Below the pieces are notes generated by a model. The model saw only the letters and a program-made list of their open reading frames with translations. It was not told the DNA's origin and searched no databases. Of a stretch of 64,000 nt of DNA, positions 8,106 to 16,662 are shown one piece after another. Every line of letters begins with the position of its first letter. Positions within the stretch are counted from its first letter, which is position 1. A program made the translations under genes and the position numbers. The stretch is from Sphingomonas sanxanigenens DSM 19645 = NX02 (GTDB taxonomy: Bacteria > Pseudomonadota > Alphaproteobacteria > Sphingomonadales > Sphingomonadaceae): positions 3,900,520 to 3,964,519 of the forward strand of contig NZ_CP006644.1 in the NCBI RefSeq assembly GCF_000512205.2, given 5' to 3'.

Positions 8106-8119
8106 GTTGCAATTGCAAC
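8106..8119. promoter_or_regulatory. Perfect 14-bp palindrome GTTGCAATTGCAAC
   Basis: A perfect 14-bp palindrome lies 9 nt after the M23 gene stop and 86 nt downstream of the tssA stop, between two convergent genes. It is A/T-rich against a G/C-rich background. It could be a protein-binding site or a weak bidirectional stem. Confidence 0.4.
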
Positions 8120-8203
8120 AGGATGCCGCCGATCCGCCGCCAAGCTGCAATCCACGCTTCCTAGCCCGCCGGAATGACCCGCCCGCGCCCAGCCATCCCG
8201 GAC

Positions 8204-9199
8204 CTATTCCGCACGTCCGCGCAGGATATGCGTGGCATCTTCGACCGAGCCCGGCGCGATGTCCTGCAGGATCGACACGAAATCGAGCGTCACCCAGCCC
8301 CGCGCGCGATCGAGCAGCAGCGGCACCGGGCTCGACGGTTCATGCTCGCGATAATAGCGCGCGATCAGGTCGAGATGCCGCAGAACATCGTCGCGCCCGC
8401 GGATCGCCCCGGATGCGCGCGGCGCATCGTCCGGCGTGCCCACATCTTCCTCCGCCTCGTCCGCGCCGATTGTCTCCACCGCGTCGCGCGGCAGCAGCGC
8501 CACGATCGCGGCGCGCGCGCCGGCGATGAGATCGGTCAGAGGTCGGAAATTGGTGCCCGTGCCGCCGCCCGCCTCCGCAACCAGCACCGCGTCGGCACGG
8601 CGGATGCCATCGGCGATGGTATCCAGCGTTTCCGCGATCGCCGCCCATTCGGCGGGCTCGACGCCTTCGACCGCGAGGCGGAACTGGCCATGGCCCTCCG
8701 CCGCCTCTCCTTCCTTGTGGAAGCGCATCAGGTCCGCAATCGCGAAGCGGCCGAGGCGGGGATGCGCGAACACCGACACCTGTTCCAGCGGCAGCAGCAT
8801 CTCGCCGCGGCTCACCAGCGTGTCGCAGGCACCGCGCCGGCTCTCGAAGCCATATTCCTCGAGCGCGGGGTGCATCGCCGCCCAGCATTGCTCGAGGAGC
8901 GTGGCGAGGACATGGGCTCCCTCGGCCACGATCTGCAGCGAGCCTGCACGCGCGCCCGCCCGGCACAGATAGACCGGCAGCCAGATATCGCGCGTCCGTT
9001 CGGCCTGTTCGCGGATCGCGGCGATGATCGTCCGCCAGTCGGTGTCGCGCTCGGCGTCGGCGATGCCGCTCGCATCGATCGAGACCGACGCATCGAACGC
9101 CTGTTCGATCACCTGCCGTTGCGGATCATAGGCGAGATCGGGCCCGCCCGGCGCGCCGTCCGCGAACGGCCTGCAGCTTTCATCGGAGATCCTGTCCAT
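8204..9199 (-). CDS. tssA: TssA (ImpA-type N-terminal domain), T6SS baseplate/tail assembly protein
   Basis: Using the ATG at 9199 (MDRISDES) the protein has 331 residues. The N-terminal half matches the ImpA_N domain: DWRTIIAAIREQAERTRDIWLPVYLCRAG, with its WxxVxxxAxxLLxxxxKDLxVA-like pattern given here in parts, and LLEQCWAAMHPALEEYGFESRR (in parts: LLEQCWAAMHP, ALEEYGFESRR). This is the conserved core of TssA. The C-terminal half ends with PVPLLLDRARGWVTLDF, the SSPVPLLLxRAxxL motif common to short TssA proteins. TssA recruits baseplate and sheath and caps or primes the growing tail. The gene is alone on the minus strand and divergent from vgrG. A longer start at 9250 is less likely. Confidence 0.9.
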   Translation of the reverse strand: MDRISDESCRPFADGAPGGPDLAYDPQRQVIEQAFDASVSIDASGIADAERDTDWRTIIAAIREQAERTRDIWLPVYLCRAGARAGSLQIVAEGAHVLATLLEQCWAAMHPALEEYGFESRRGACDTLVSRGEMLLPLEQVSVFAHPRLGRFAIADLMRFHKEGEAAEGHGQFRLAVEGVEPAEWAAIAETLDTIADGIRRADAVLVAEAGGGTGTNFRPLTDLIAGARAAIVALLPRDAVETIGADEAEEDVGTPDDAPRASGAIRGRDDVLRHLDLIARYYREHEPSSPVPLLLDRARGWVTLDFVSILQDIAPGSVEDATHILRGRAE

Positions 9200-9268
9200 G
9201 GCTGAGCCTTGCATCCTTGCTGTCGATCCTCTGCGCCCGACGTCCCGCACGGCAGAGGGGTTGCCGCG

Positions 9269-11260
9269 ATGAACGGATCGGTCGAACGGCAGGCAGCGAT
9301 AAACATCGATCTCGGCGCAGGCGAGATCAAACTCATTTCAGTTGAAACAGATGAGCGATTGAGTGAGTCATTTTCCATCATCTCCGAGATCGTGACCGAA
9401 AAGGAAATCGACCAGGTGCCCAATATGGGCAAACCCGCGCGCTTCGACATCTTCGAATCGAGCCGCCTGGTTCGTCATTTTCATGGACTTCTCGCACAGG
9501 TCGATCACGTCATGGAGGATGGCGCCGGTTTTCATTATCGCCTCGTGTTCAAACCATGGACCCACTTCCTGCAGTTCAACCGGGCCTATCGCATCTTCGA
9601 GGAGAAGTCGGCGGTGGACATCGTCAAGGAGGTGCTGAGCGCACACAGCCTGCGCACCGACTACAGCCGGCTGCGCGCCACCTACCTGCCCCGCCCCTAC
9701 TGCATGCAATATCAGGAAAGCGACCTGCAGTTCATCTCGCGGATCATGGAGCAGGAGGGCATCTATTATTTCTTCCGCCACGAGGCGGGCGAACATGTGC
9801 TCGTGCTGTGCGACAGCCGCGCTGCCCACCAGCCGGCGCCCGGCTATGGCGCGCTGCGTTTCCCGCGCGCGATGCGGGGAGAGGCAGGATCACCGGAGAT
9901 GATCTGGGACTGGCACGAACATTATGCCGCCTCGGCCGAACGTGACGTCGTGCTGCAGGCGCATGATCCGGCATCGGCGCGGGTGCTCGATGCAACCAAA
10001 GCGGGCCCCGCGCGGAACAAGGCGGAGACGGCGGAGGTGCACGCGCATGTCGGCGGCTTCGATCAGCCGGCGCTCGGCAATCATTGGGCGAAGGTGAGGC
10101 TGGAAGCGGCGCAGGCCGCACGGCACCGCTTCAGCGGCCGTGGCGACGCGCTGGGGATCGGCTGCGGCGGCCTGCTCAAGCTCAGCGACGATATCGGCCG
10201 GCGCGGCGTCAACGCCGAATTCCTGCTGATCGCGGTCAGGCACCACATTCCCGTCGAACCGCTGCGCTCGGGCGCCAGCCAGCCGGCCCGCTCGGTCGAG
10301 ATCGAAGCGGTGTTGGCGAGCGCACCCTACCGGGCACCGCAACGCACCGCGAAGCCGGTCGCGGCCGGGCCGGAGACAGCGATCGTCGTCGAAGGCGGCG
10401 CGGACGACAGCAATGCCGATCCGCAGGGGCGCGTACGGGTTGAGTTTCACTGGGCCACGCGATCGAAGGCGAAAGCACCCCGGCGCTCATGCTGGCTGCG
10501 TGTCTCGCACCCGTCGGCGGGCGCCGATTTCGGCCATTTCGCGCTGCCCCGCAACCGCCAGGAGGTGGTGGTTTCCTTTCTCGAGGGCGATCCCGATCGC
10601 CCGCTGGTCACCGGTCGCGTCTATAATGGCGATCATCGCCATCCCTATGGACTGCCCGAGAAACGCACGCGATCGGTCTGGCGATCGCGCACGATCGGCC
10701 GCGCGGGCAGCTATGCCGGCGCCGAGAAGCCGCCATCGGGTCCGGCGTTCAACGAACTCAGCTTCGAGGACAAGGGCGGCGCCGAGGAAGTCTATCTGCG
10801 CGCACAGCGCGACCGCCGGACCGAGGTGATGCTCGACGACGAGCTGACGGTGCAGCGGGATCGCTCGGCGCGGATCGGCCGCAACCGCAAGACCGCGGTG
10901 CGTGGCGACGATGATCTCACCGTCGAGCGGGGAGACATACGCGTCACCGCCCAGCGCGGATCGGTGGTGATCGAGGCCACGCGCAAGCTGGTTCTCAAAG
11001 TCGGCATGAACGCGATCGTCATCGACAAGGCCGGCATCAGCATCGCCGGCATGACCGTCACCAGCATCGGCGTGACCACGAACATGATGCTGGGCGCCAA
11101 GGCCGAGGTGCAGGGCGCGGTGCTCGCGCGGCTCACCGGCGCCGTCGCGCTGCTCACCCCCGGGCCCGGCGCGGGCGTGCAGGCGGCGCAGCAGATCGCG
11201 AAAGGCATGGTCTCCGCCCAGCTCGCTGCGGGCGGGCCGGTGCCGGGGGTCAAGCCATGA
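9269..11260 (+). CDS. vgrG: VgrG, T6SS spike protein
   Basis: The ATG at 9269 follows AGAGGGG and gives 663 residues. The N-terminal gp27-like part includes VRHFHGLLAQVDHV and YRLVFKPWTHFLQFNRAYRIF (in parts), then LPRPYCMQYQESDLQFISR and IMEQEGIYYFFRHE, all classic VgrG. The gp5-like part has DPQGRVRVEFHW, SCWLRVSHPSAG and EVVVSFLEGDPDRPLVTGRVYN. The end is a beta-helix needle with no added enzyme domain, so this VgrG most likely carries cargo non-covalently. It overlaps the next gene by 4 nt (ATGA). The divergent tssA suggests a shared control region at 9200-9268. No PAAR tip protein is encoded nearby. Confidence 0.97.
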   Translation: MNGSVERQAAINIDLGAGEIKLISVETDERLSESFSIISEIVTEKEIDQVPNMGKPARFDIFESSRLVRHFHGLLAQVDHVMEDGAGFHYRLVFKPWTHFLQFNRAYRIFEEKSAVDIVKEVLSAHSLRTDYSRLRATYLPRPYCMQYQESDLQFISRIMEQEGIYYFFRHEAGEHVLVLCDSRAAHQPAPGYGALRFPRAMRGEAGSPEMIWDWHEHYAASAERDVVLQAHDPASARVLDATKAGPARNKAETAEVHAHVGGFDQPALGNHWAKVRLEAAQAARHRFSGRGDALGIGCGGLLKLSDDIGRRGVNAEFLLIAVRHHIPVEPLRSGASQPARSVEIEAVLASAPYRAPQRTAKPVAAGPETAIVVEGGADDSNADPQGRVRVEFHWATRSKAKAPRRSCWLRVSHPSAGADFGHFALPRNRQEVVVSFLEGDPDRPLVTGRVYNGDHRHPYGLPEKRTRSVWRSRTIGRAGSYAGAEKPPSGPAFNELSFEDKGGAEEVYLRAQRDRRTEVMLDDELTVQRDRSARIGRNRKTAVRGDDDLTVERGDIRVTAQRGSVVIEATRKLVLKVGMNAIVIDKAGISIAGMTVTSIGVTTNMMLGAKAEVQGAVLARLTGAVALLTPGPGAGVQAAQQIAKGMVSAQLAAGGPVPGVKP

Positions 11261-11805
11261 CCGCCTGGCCACGCGTGCTGTGGAGCGAAGCAGGGCAGAT
11301 CACCGCCCGCCTCGCCTGGCCGGTCACGCGGGAGGCGACGCTGCCGCCCGAGACCTTCTACGCGGCGCTGCGCGCGGAGGCGATGCTCGCCGAGGCAACG
11401 CTGTATCTCGCACAGGCGCTGTCGCGCCGCGATGCCATCGCCTGGGCAGTGGAGGCGATCGCGCGGCACGGCGCGGTGCCCGCGCAACCGGTGCTGGCCG
11501 CCGCGCGCGCGTGGCTCGACGATCCGTCGGACGCGCATCGCCATGCCGCCGACCAGCTCGCACGGGAGGCGGTGCCGGGCGGCGCCGAGCACCATCTCGC
11601 CACGGCGGTCCATTTCTCCGGGGGATCGATCGCGCCGCCGGACGAGCCGGCGGTGCTGCCGCCCCTGGAGGCATGCGGACGCTTCGCTGGTGCTGCGATC
11701 ATCGCGAGCGCCACCCGCACGGCCGACTTCGAGGAGGCGCTCCGCGTCGCGCTCCACGAGGGAGAGAGATTTGCGCGCGGTGAACGGGATGATCGCTGGA
11801 CATGA
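11257..11805 (+). CDS. Unknown T6SS-locus protein between vgrG and tagH (resembles DUF6931-type proteins)
   Basis: This 182-residue cytoplasmic-looking protein is Ala-rich and mostly helical, without signal peptide or membrane segment. It overlaps vgrG by 4 nt upstream and tagH by 4 nt downstream, so all three are translated together. It contains repeated Ala/Leu/Glu helices (AALRAEAMLAEATLYLAQALSRR in the first third, given as AALRAEAMLAEA then TLYLAQALSRR) and a C-terminal AAIIASATRTADFEEAL stretch. From memory, similar DUF6931 proteins occur beside vgrG and FHA genes in alphaproteobacterial T6SS loci, but this could not be checked. Possible roles are VgrG adaptor/chaperone or partner of the FHA protein. 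No catalytic motif is visible. Confidence 0.75.
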   Translation: MTAWPRVLWSEAGQITARLAWPVTREATLPPETFYAALRAEAMLAEATLYLAQALSRRDAIAWAVEAIARHGAVPAQPVLAAARAWLDDPSDAHRHAADQLAREAVPGGAEHHLATAVHFSGGSIAPPDEPAVLPPLEACGRFAGAAIIASATRTADFEEALRVALHEGERFARGERDDRWT

Positions 11806-13157
11806 TCTTGACGCTTCACATCGTCGAGCAGCGCGAGGCCGGACCGGAACCGGCGATGACGACGCTTCGCCTCGACCGCCACGGCGCGATCATCGGCCGT
11901 TCGGCGCATGCCGATTGGCCGCTGCCCGATCCGCGCAACTATATCTCGTCGCGCCATTGCGAGATCAGCTATCGCGATGGTGCCTATCTGCTGACCGATC
12001 GCAGCACCAACGGCACCTTCCTGAACGGCGCGAACGATCGCCTCGCCGCGCCGCACCCGATCGCCGGGGGCGACGAGATCCTGATCGGCCATTACCGCAT
12101 TCTTGCAACGCTCGACGCGGGCGAAGCCATCGCCGCGAGCGCGCCGGCGCCCTCCCCCGCGTCCGGACCTGCCCCCGATGGCTCGCTCGACTGGCCGTCC
12201 TGGCCGACCCCGACGCCCGAAGCGGACGAGTGGGCGCCGGCGATGCCGGCAGCGCCGGAAGCGGCGAGCGGGGTCTGGGGCGACATCCCGGTTGCGCGCG
12301 CGCCGGAGGATATGTCATGGGGATCGCCGCCCGCGCCCGCGATCAGCGGCGCCGGCGCACTGTCGGGCCATTGGGCGCCGCCGCATCCCCGCGCGCCGGA
12401 ACCGGCGCCGGCCCGGCCGGCATCCCTCCCGCCGGCGGACGACATCTGGGCGCGACTGGCCGAAGGCCATCAGGTCGATTGGGGCATGGAGGCGTCCTCG
12501 GCAGAACGTGCACAGCCCGCGGAGCAACCTGCACAATCGCCCTCCGCCGCGCCCGATTCCAGCGGCGACGTCTGGGCCGCCTTCCTGCGCGGTGCGCAAC
12601 TTGCCCCCGGCGAAATCGGTATTCCCGCCGAAGCGGCGGCCGAACTCGCCGGCACCGCGTTGAGGCTGCTGCTCGCCGGGCTGCTGCCGCTGGTCGAGGC
12701 ACGGTCGCGTGCCAAGGCGCAGATGGGCGCGGTCAACACGATCCTCGAGCTGGACGGCAACAACCCGCTCAAATTCGTCCGGGCGCCGGCGCGCGCGCTC
12801 GCGCTGCTGCTCAACCCGCCGCAGCCCGGTTTCATGACCACCGCCCGCGCGATCGACAGCGCCTATCGCGATCTGCAGGCGCACCAGATGGCGACCTTGA
12901 TGGCGATGCAGGGGGCGCTGCGCGCGACGCTTGACGATTTCTCGCCGGTCGCGATCCGCGGCCGCATGCGCGCGCACCGCGGTGGCCGCGCCGCGCTGCT
13001 GCCGATCCTCGAGGATGCCCGTGCCTGGCGCGCCTATGAGGAAGAGTTCGACGGCGTCACCGCCGGATCGAGCGAAGCCTTCATCGACATGTTCGCCAAG
13101 GAATTCCGCGCGGCCTATGAGCGGATTTCGGAAGCGGGCGATGGTGCGGTCGCCTGA
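11802..13157 (+). CDS. tagH: TagH/Fha, FHA-domain T6SS regulator
   Basis: The 451-residue protein has an N-terminal FHA domain (about residues 20-95) with the phosphothreonine-binding motifs GRS, SRHCEI and STNGTFLNG. A long Pro/Ala-rich linker follows (about 105-240) with three copies of a W-containing segment ending in ..IW/VWA.L. The C-terminal domain (about 250-451) resembles the conserved T6SS FHA C-terminal region, including KAQMGAVNTILELDGNNPLKF (in parts) and FVRAPARALALLLNP. In related systems Fha binds a substrate phosphorylated by the PpkA kinase and switches secretion on. The kinase and phosphatase genes are in the other T6SS operon of this window, so the full pathway is present. 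Confidence 0.93.
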   Translation: MILTLHIVEQREAGPEPAMTTLRLDRHGAIIGRSAHADWPLPDPRNYISSRHCEISYRDGAYLLTDRSTNGTFLNGANDRLAAPHPIAGGDEILIGHYRILATLDAGEAIAASAPAPSPASGPAPDGSLDWPSWPTPTPEADEWAPAMPAAPEAASGVWGDIPVARAPEDMSWGSPPAPAISGAGALSGHWAPPHPRAPEPAPARPASLPPADDIWARLAEGHQVDWGMEASSAERAQPAEQPAQSPSAAPDSSGDVWAAFLRGAQLAPGEIGIPAEAAAELAGTALRLLLAGLLPLVEARSRAKAQMGAVNTILELDGNNPLKFVRAPARALALLLNPPQPGFMTTARAIDSAYRDLQAHQMATLMAMQGALRATLDDFSPVAIRGRMRAHRGGRAALLPILEDARAWRAYEEEFDGVTAGSSEAFIDMFAKEFRAAYERISEAGDGAVA

Positions 13158-13292
13158 TCGGGAGCGATGCCAGCCCGATGATGGAGCCGCCGGTCGCCCC
13201 CTTGCCGGGATAGACGCCCTGCGCAGCTCCGACTCCGGCTTTTGTAGACATGCGATCAACGCCCGTCCGTCGCCGTGCAGGCTGGTCTGTCG

Positions 13293-14036
13293 TCAGACTC
13301 TGAAGCCGGCGGTCACTTCGAGGTGGTGACCGGTCACGAGGCGGGCGGCGTCGGACAGGAGGAAGGCGACCGAACCGACCAGATCTTCCGCCTGCGGCAA
13401 TCGTCCCATCGGCGAAGCGGCGAAGAAGGTTTGCCGCGCCTCGTCGTCCATCCGGGTGAAAATGCCCGATCCTTCCACGGCACCGGGAGAGAGCGAGTTC
13501 GCGGTGACGCCGCGGGGCCCCAGTTCCAGCGCCAACACCTCCACCATGGTGCGTACCGCTGCCTTGGTCGCGGCGTAGGCGCCGGCGTTTGGCGGCGGAT
13601 AGCGCGCAATCGTGGATCCGGTGGCGATCACCCGGCCGCCGTCCACCACATGCCGCGCGGCCTGCTGCAGCGTGAAGAAGGTGCCCTTCACGTTGATGTC
13701 GACGACACGGTCGAGATCCTCTTCGCTCATGTCCGCGAACGGCGCCTCGACATTCTCGATACCGGCGTTCGCAATGACCGCATAAAGTTCGCCCAGCTGC
13801 GACCTTGCGTCCGTGAACAATCGCTGCACGTCGGCGCGCGTGCGACTGTTGGCCTTGATGACGACCGCCTCGGCGCCCAGCGCCGCCAGCCGTCCCCGGA
13901 TCGCCTCTGCCGCGTCCTCATCGCCGGAGTAGCTGAGCGCCAGCCGGTATCCGAGACCGGCCAGGTGCTCCGCAGCGGCGCGCCCGATGCCCTTGGTACC
14001 GCCGGTGATCAGGACGATCCTGCCGTTCCCTTCCAT
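13293..14036 (-). CDS. Short-chain dehydrogenase/reductase (SDR)
   Basis: With the ATG at 14036 (MEGNGR) the protein has 247 residues, the classical SDR length. The cofactor motif TGGTKGIG is at residues 11-18, NAG at about 91-93 and the active-site YAATK at about 156-160, with the catalytic Ser in ATGSTIA. The C-terminal LSDAARLVTGHHLEVTAGF is the standard SDR ending. These are features of NAD(P)-dependent alcohol/ketone oxidoreductases of the FabG type. The gene follows a second SDR by 11 nt and both follow an AraC regulator on the same strand, so they probably form an inducible pair. The substrate is unknown. The pair is unrelated to the T6SS genes on either side. Confidence 0.9.
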   Translation of the reverse strand: MEGNGRIVLITGGTKGIGRAAAEHLAGLGYRLALSYSGDEDAAEAIRGRLAALGAEAVVIKANSRTRADVQRLFTDARSQLGELYAVIANAGIENVEAPFADMSEEDLDRVVDINVKGTFFTLQQAARHVVDGGRVIATGSTIARYPPPNAGAYAATKAAVRTMVEVLALELGPRGVTANSLSPGAVEGSGIFTRMDDEARQTFFAASPMGRLPQAEDLVGSVAFLLSDAARLVTGHHLEVTAGFRV

Positions 14037-14047
14037 CTGCGTCCTCC

Positions 14048-14785
14048 TCAGATCATGCCGCCATTGACGCGGAGCACCTGGCCATTGACCCACGCACCGT
14101 CGGGGCCGAGCAGGAAAGCGACGGCTCCGACGATGTCGCCGGGTTCGCCCAGCCGGCCCAACGGGATCAGCCTGGTCGTGCCTTCGATCTCCGCATCGCT
14201 CTTGCCGTCGAGGAACAGCTTGGTCGCCACCGGACCCGGTGCGACGAGATTGACGGTGATCCCACGCGGCGCGAGTTCCTTGACGAGGACGCGGCTCATC
14301 GCTTCCACGCCGGCCTTCGTGGCGCCATAGACGCCATAGGTGGGCGGCGAGAGACCGATCACGCTGGTCGAGAAGCTCACGATCCGGCCGCCGTCGCGGA
14401 TACGCTTGCCGCCTTCGCGCAGGCAGTTGAAGACGCCCTTCAGGTTGATCGCGACATGCCGGTCGAAGGTTGCATCGTCCGTCTCGACGATCCTGGCCAG
14501 GTGCATGATGCCGGCATTGTTGACGATCGCGTCGACGCCGCCGAAGGCCTGCTCGGTCGCGTCGAACAGCTGAACGACCTGGGCAGGATCTCTGACATCG
14601 GCCTTGACCGCGATCGCGCTGCCGCCCGAGGCTTGGATCCGCTGCGCCAGTTCGATCGCCGGCTTTTCATTGCCGGAGAAATTGATCGTGACCGCCCAGC
14701 CATCGCGCGCGAGTCGCTCGACGACCGCTGCCCCGATGCCTTGGGATGATCCCGTTACGATGACCGATCGGGTCGATATTGCCAT
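14048..14785 (-). CDS. Short-chain dehydrogenase/reductase (SDR)
   Basis: The ATG at 14785 is preceded by AGGGA with 7 nt spacing and gives 245 residues. A TTG two codons upstream is possible but poorer. Motifs: TGSSQGIG, NNAGIMHL, catalytic Ser in SFSTSVIG, YGATK, and the SDR ending PDGAWVNGQVLRVNGG. It is a classical FabG-like NAD(P)-dependent oxidoreductase. It is paired with the SDR immediately downstream, and the AraC regulator gene ends 90 nt upstream on the same strand. The two SDRs are only moderately similar to each other, so they probably act on different steps or substrates rather than being a recent duplication. Confidence 0.9.
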   Translation of the reverse strand: MAISTRSVIVTGSSQGIGAAVVERLARDGWAVTINFSGNEKPAIELAQRIQASGGSAIAVKADVRDPAQVVQLFDATEQAFGGVDAIVNNAGIMHLARIVETDDATFDRHVAINLKGVFNCLREGGKRIRDGGRIVSFSTSVIGLSPPTYGVYGATKAGVEAMSRVLVKELAPRGITVNLVAPGPVATKLFLDGKSDAEIEGTTRLIPLGRLGEPGDIVGAVAFLLGPDGAWVNGQVLRVNGGMI

Positions 14786-14875
14786 GTGCAATTCCCTGTG
14801 CGTTGAAATCGCACGGGGGACGCACGCTGCGCACCTCTGTTCCGCCCAAGCGCCTGATGCGCAACTTCACCGAAG

Positions 14876-15799
14876 TTATTGGCGATTTGACCGAATTCTG
14901 GCCTCCGCCCGATAGGTCCGGGGCGTGGTGCCCACCCGCCGATGGAAGGCGCTCGAGAAGGATCCGGCGCTCGTATAGCCGCACAGCCGGCCGATTTCGG
15001 CGACGGTCATGTCGCCGGTCCTCAGCATCCTGCACGCTGCTTCTATGCGAATTTCGGTCAGGTAGGCGAATGGCGTCATCCCCATGCGCTCGCGGAACCG
15101 GCGCACGAAGTGGTGCACGCTGATGCAGGCCTCGCTTGCGAGCGCGGTAAGCGTCAACTCCTTGCCGAAGTGACTGGACATATAGTCAAGCACCCTCGCC
15201 AGTTGGCGATCGCCGAAGGCTTCGGGAGCGCGGCGATCGCTTTCGGGCTCCCACCAACCGGCGTGCCTGGCCAGCAGATGCGCCGCGAGGAAGCGGGTCG
15301 CCTGTTCTTCATAGATGCCGGGCATTTCATCTTGCATGGCACCGAGGACCTCGCCCGCGAGCGCCGCAATCGTCGGATCCCGCAACACAAGTGCGGACAG
15401 CGGCTGGTCCGAGTAGCGGGTTCCGATCCGCCGATATTCCTCTGCGACCTCACCGATGATGGCGCTGGACAGGTACAGGTGGGCCGTCTCGAACCGGTCG
15501 TCCGCGTCGAGCGCCTGCCACGACATGCGCGTCGTTTCGCCCGGCCTGGTGAGACCGGCATTTCCGGCCTCGTACAAGGCAGTATGCCAGCGGCCCTGTT
15601 TGAAGACCTGGATCATGCTGCGCCCGCGCGTGGCGACGACCAGAGTGACATCCCCTGTGGCGTGCGTCTCGAAAACGTCGGCTTTGCCCTGACCCCGATG
15701 ATGATCGAGCAGCAGCCCCCGCCAGGGAAGGTCCCGACTGCTGCCGATCAGTAGGTTTGGCTTCACGGACGCGCAATCGAGGCTCAATGGACTAAACAT
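14876..15799 (-). CDS. AraC-family transcriptional regulator
   Basis: The ATG at 15799 follows AAGGAG with 4 nt spacing and gives 307 residues. The N-terminal two thirds is a cupin-like sensing region. The C-terminal about 100 residues carry two helix-turn-helix units: LTLTALASEACISVHHFVRRFRE (in parts LTLTALASEACIS, HHFVRRFRE) and VAEIGRLCGYTSAGSFSSAFHRR (in parts VAEIGRLCGYTS, FSSAFHRR), followed by GTTPRTYR. This is the AraC/XylS signature. It probably controls the two SDR genes that follow in the same direction. Longer starts at 15826 or beyond have no good ribosome-binding site. Confidence 0.9.
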   Translation of the reverse strand: MFSPLSLDCASVKPNLLIGSSRDLPWRGLLLDHHRGQGKADVFETHATGDVTLVVATRGRSMIQVFKQGRWHTALYEAGNAGLTRPGETTRMSWQALDADDRFETAHLYLSSAIIGEVAEEYRRIGTRYSDQPLSALVLRDPTIAALAGEVLGAMQDEMPGIYEEQATRFLAAHLLARHAGWWEPESDRRAPEAFGDRQLARVLDYMSSHFGKELTLTALASEACISVHHFVRRFRERMGMTPFAYLTEIRIEAACRMLRTGDMTVAEIGRLCGYTSAGSFSSAFHRRVGTTPRTYRAEARIRSNRQ

Positions 15800-15897
15800 C
15801 GCGCTCCTTCGAAGGACGGAATTCATGCGAATCCCGAGGAGGGGGCATAGGCCGATCTTCCGAGATTTGGAAAGTTCGCAGCCGCCGCCTTCCGCAA

Positions 15898-16662
15898 TCA
15901 TTCCGCAGAAGCGTTCAATGGCACCATCTGCGTCAGCGTCGTCGGTTCGCATGCAACGACGATGAGCGTGACATTGTCGGGTGCACCGCGCTGAAGCGCA
16001 AGTTCCAGAAGGCGCTCGGCGGCATCCTCGGGCCGGCGGCGTGACAGCATCGCCGCGATTTCAGCCTCGCTCACCACGCGCGTCAGCCCGTCGCTACAAA
16101 GCAGGAAAACGTCATCCGCATGTACCGCATCGCTGCGCCGGTCGAGCACGACGCGATCGTGCACGCCGACCGCGCGGGTCAGGACATGCCCCAGCGGGTG
16201 ACTGCGCGCATCTTCCTCGCTCAGCAGCCCCTGATCGACGAATTGCTGAACCTGTGAATGATCCGTGGTTAGTTGATTGAGCCGGTCAGCGCGCAGCAGA
16301 TAGACCCGGCTGTCTCCCACCCAGCGGACGCTGAAGCGTCCATCGCTGACCAGCAAGGCGGCCAGCGTCGATCCGCTGAGCCGGCCGGCGTTACGCCCGG
16401 CCATGACGATCCGCGTATTGGCCGCATCGACCGCGCGGACCAGCGCCTCGTCCCCGGCACCATGGCCTTCGGGCAGTTCGATCGACCGCAGTCCCTCGGC
16501 GATCGTCGCCGATGCCCATTTGCCGCCGCGATGACCACCCATGCCATCGGCGACCGCCCAGAGTCCGTCATGCACGCGCTCGACGAACGCATCCTCATTG
16601 ACGGAACGAACGCATCCGACATGAGTCAGCACCGCATGCTCGAACCGCAGCGCTGCGGCCAT
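15898..16662 (-). CDS. pppA: PP2C-family Ser/Thr phosphatase (T6SS PppA/Stp type)
   Basis: This 254-residue protein has the PP2C metal-binding motifs RSVNEDAF, ADGMGGH, WVGDSRVYLL, LLCSDGL and GAPDNVTL in order, spanning nearly the whole chain. There is no membrane segment. The ATG shares its A with the stop of tagF (TGATG), so it is the last gene of the tssE-to-pppA operon. A GTG one codon upstream is also possible. In threonine-phosphorylation-controlled T6SS, PppA removes the phosphate added by PpkA and resets the system. The kinase (23369-25732) and FHA protein (11802-13157) are in this window. Confidence 0.93.
   Translation of the reverse strand: MAAALRFEHAVLTHVGCVRSVNEDAFVERVHDGLWAVADGMGGHRGGKWASATIAEGLRSIELPEGHGAGDEALVRAVDAANTRIVMAGRNAGRLSGSTLAALLVSDGRFSVRWVGDSRVYLLRADRLNQLTTDHSQVQQFVDQGLLSEEDARSHPLGHVLTRAVGVHDRVVLDRRSDAVHADDVFLLCSDGLTRVVSEAEIAAMLSRRRPEDAAERLLELALQRGAPDNVTLIVVACEPTTLTQMVPLNASAE

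Noticed and set aside
9269-11260. VgrG with a C-terminal effector domain
   Set aside because: After the needle-like repeats only about 40 Ala/Gly-rich residues remain, too short for an enzyme domain.
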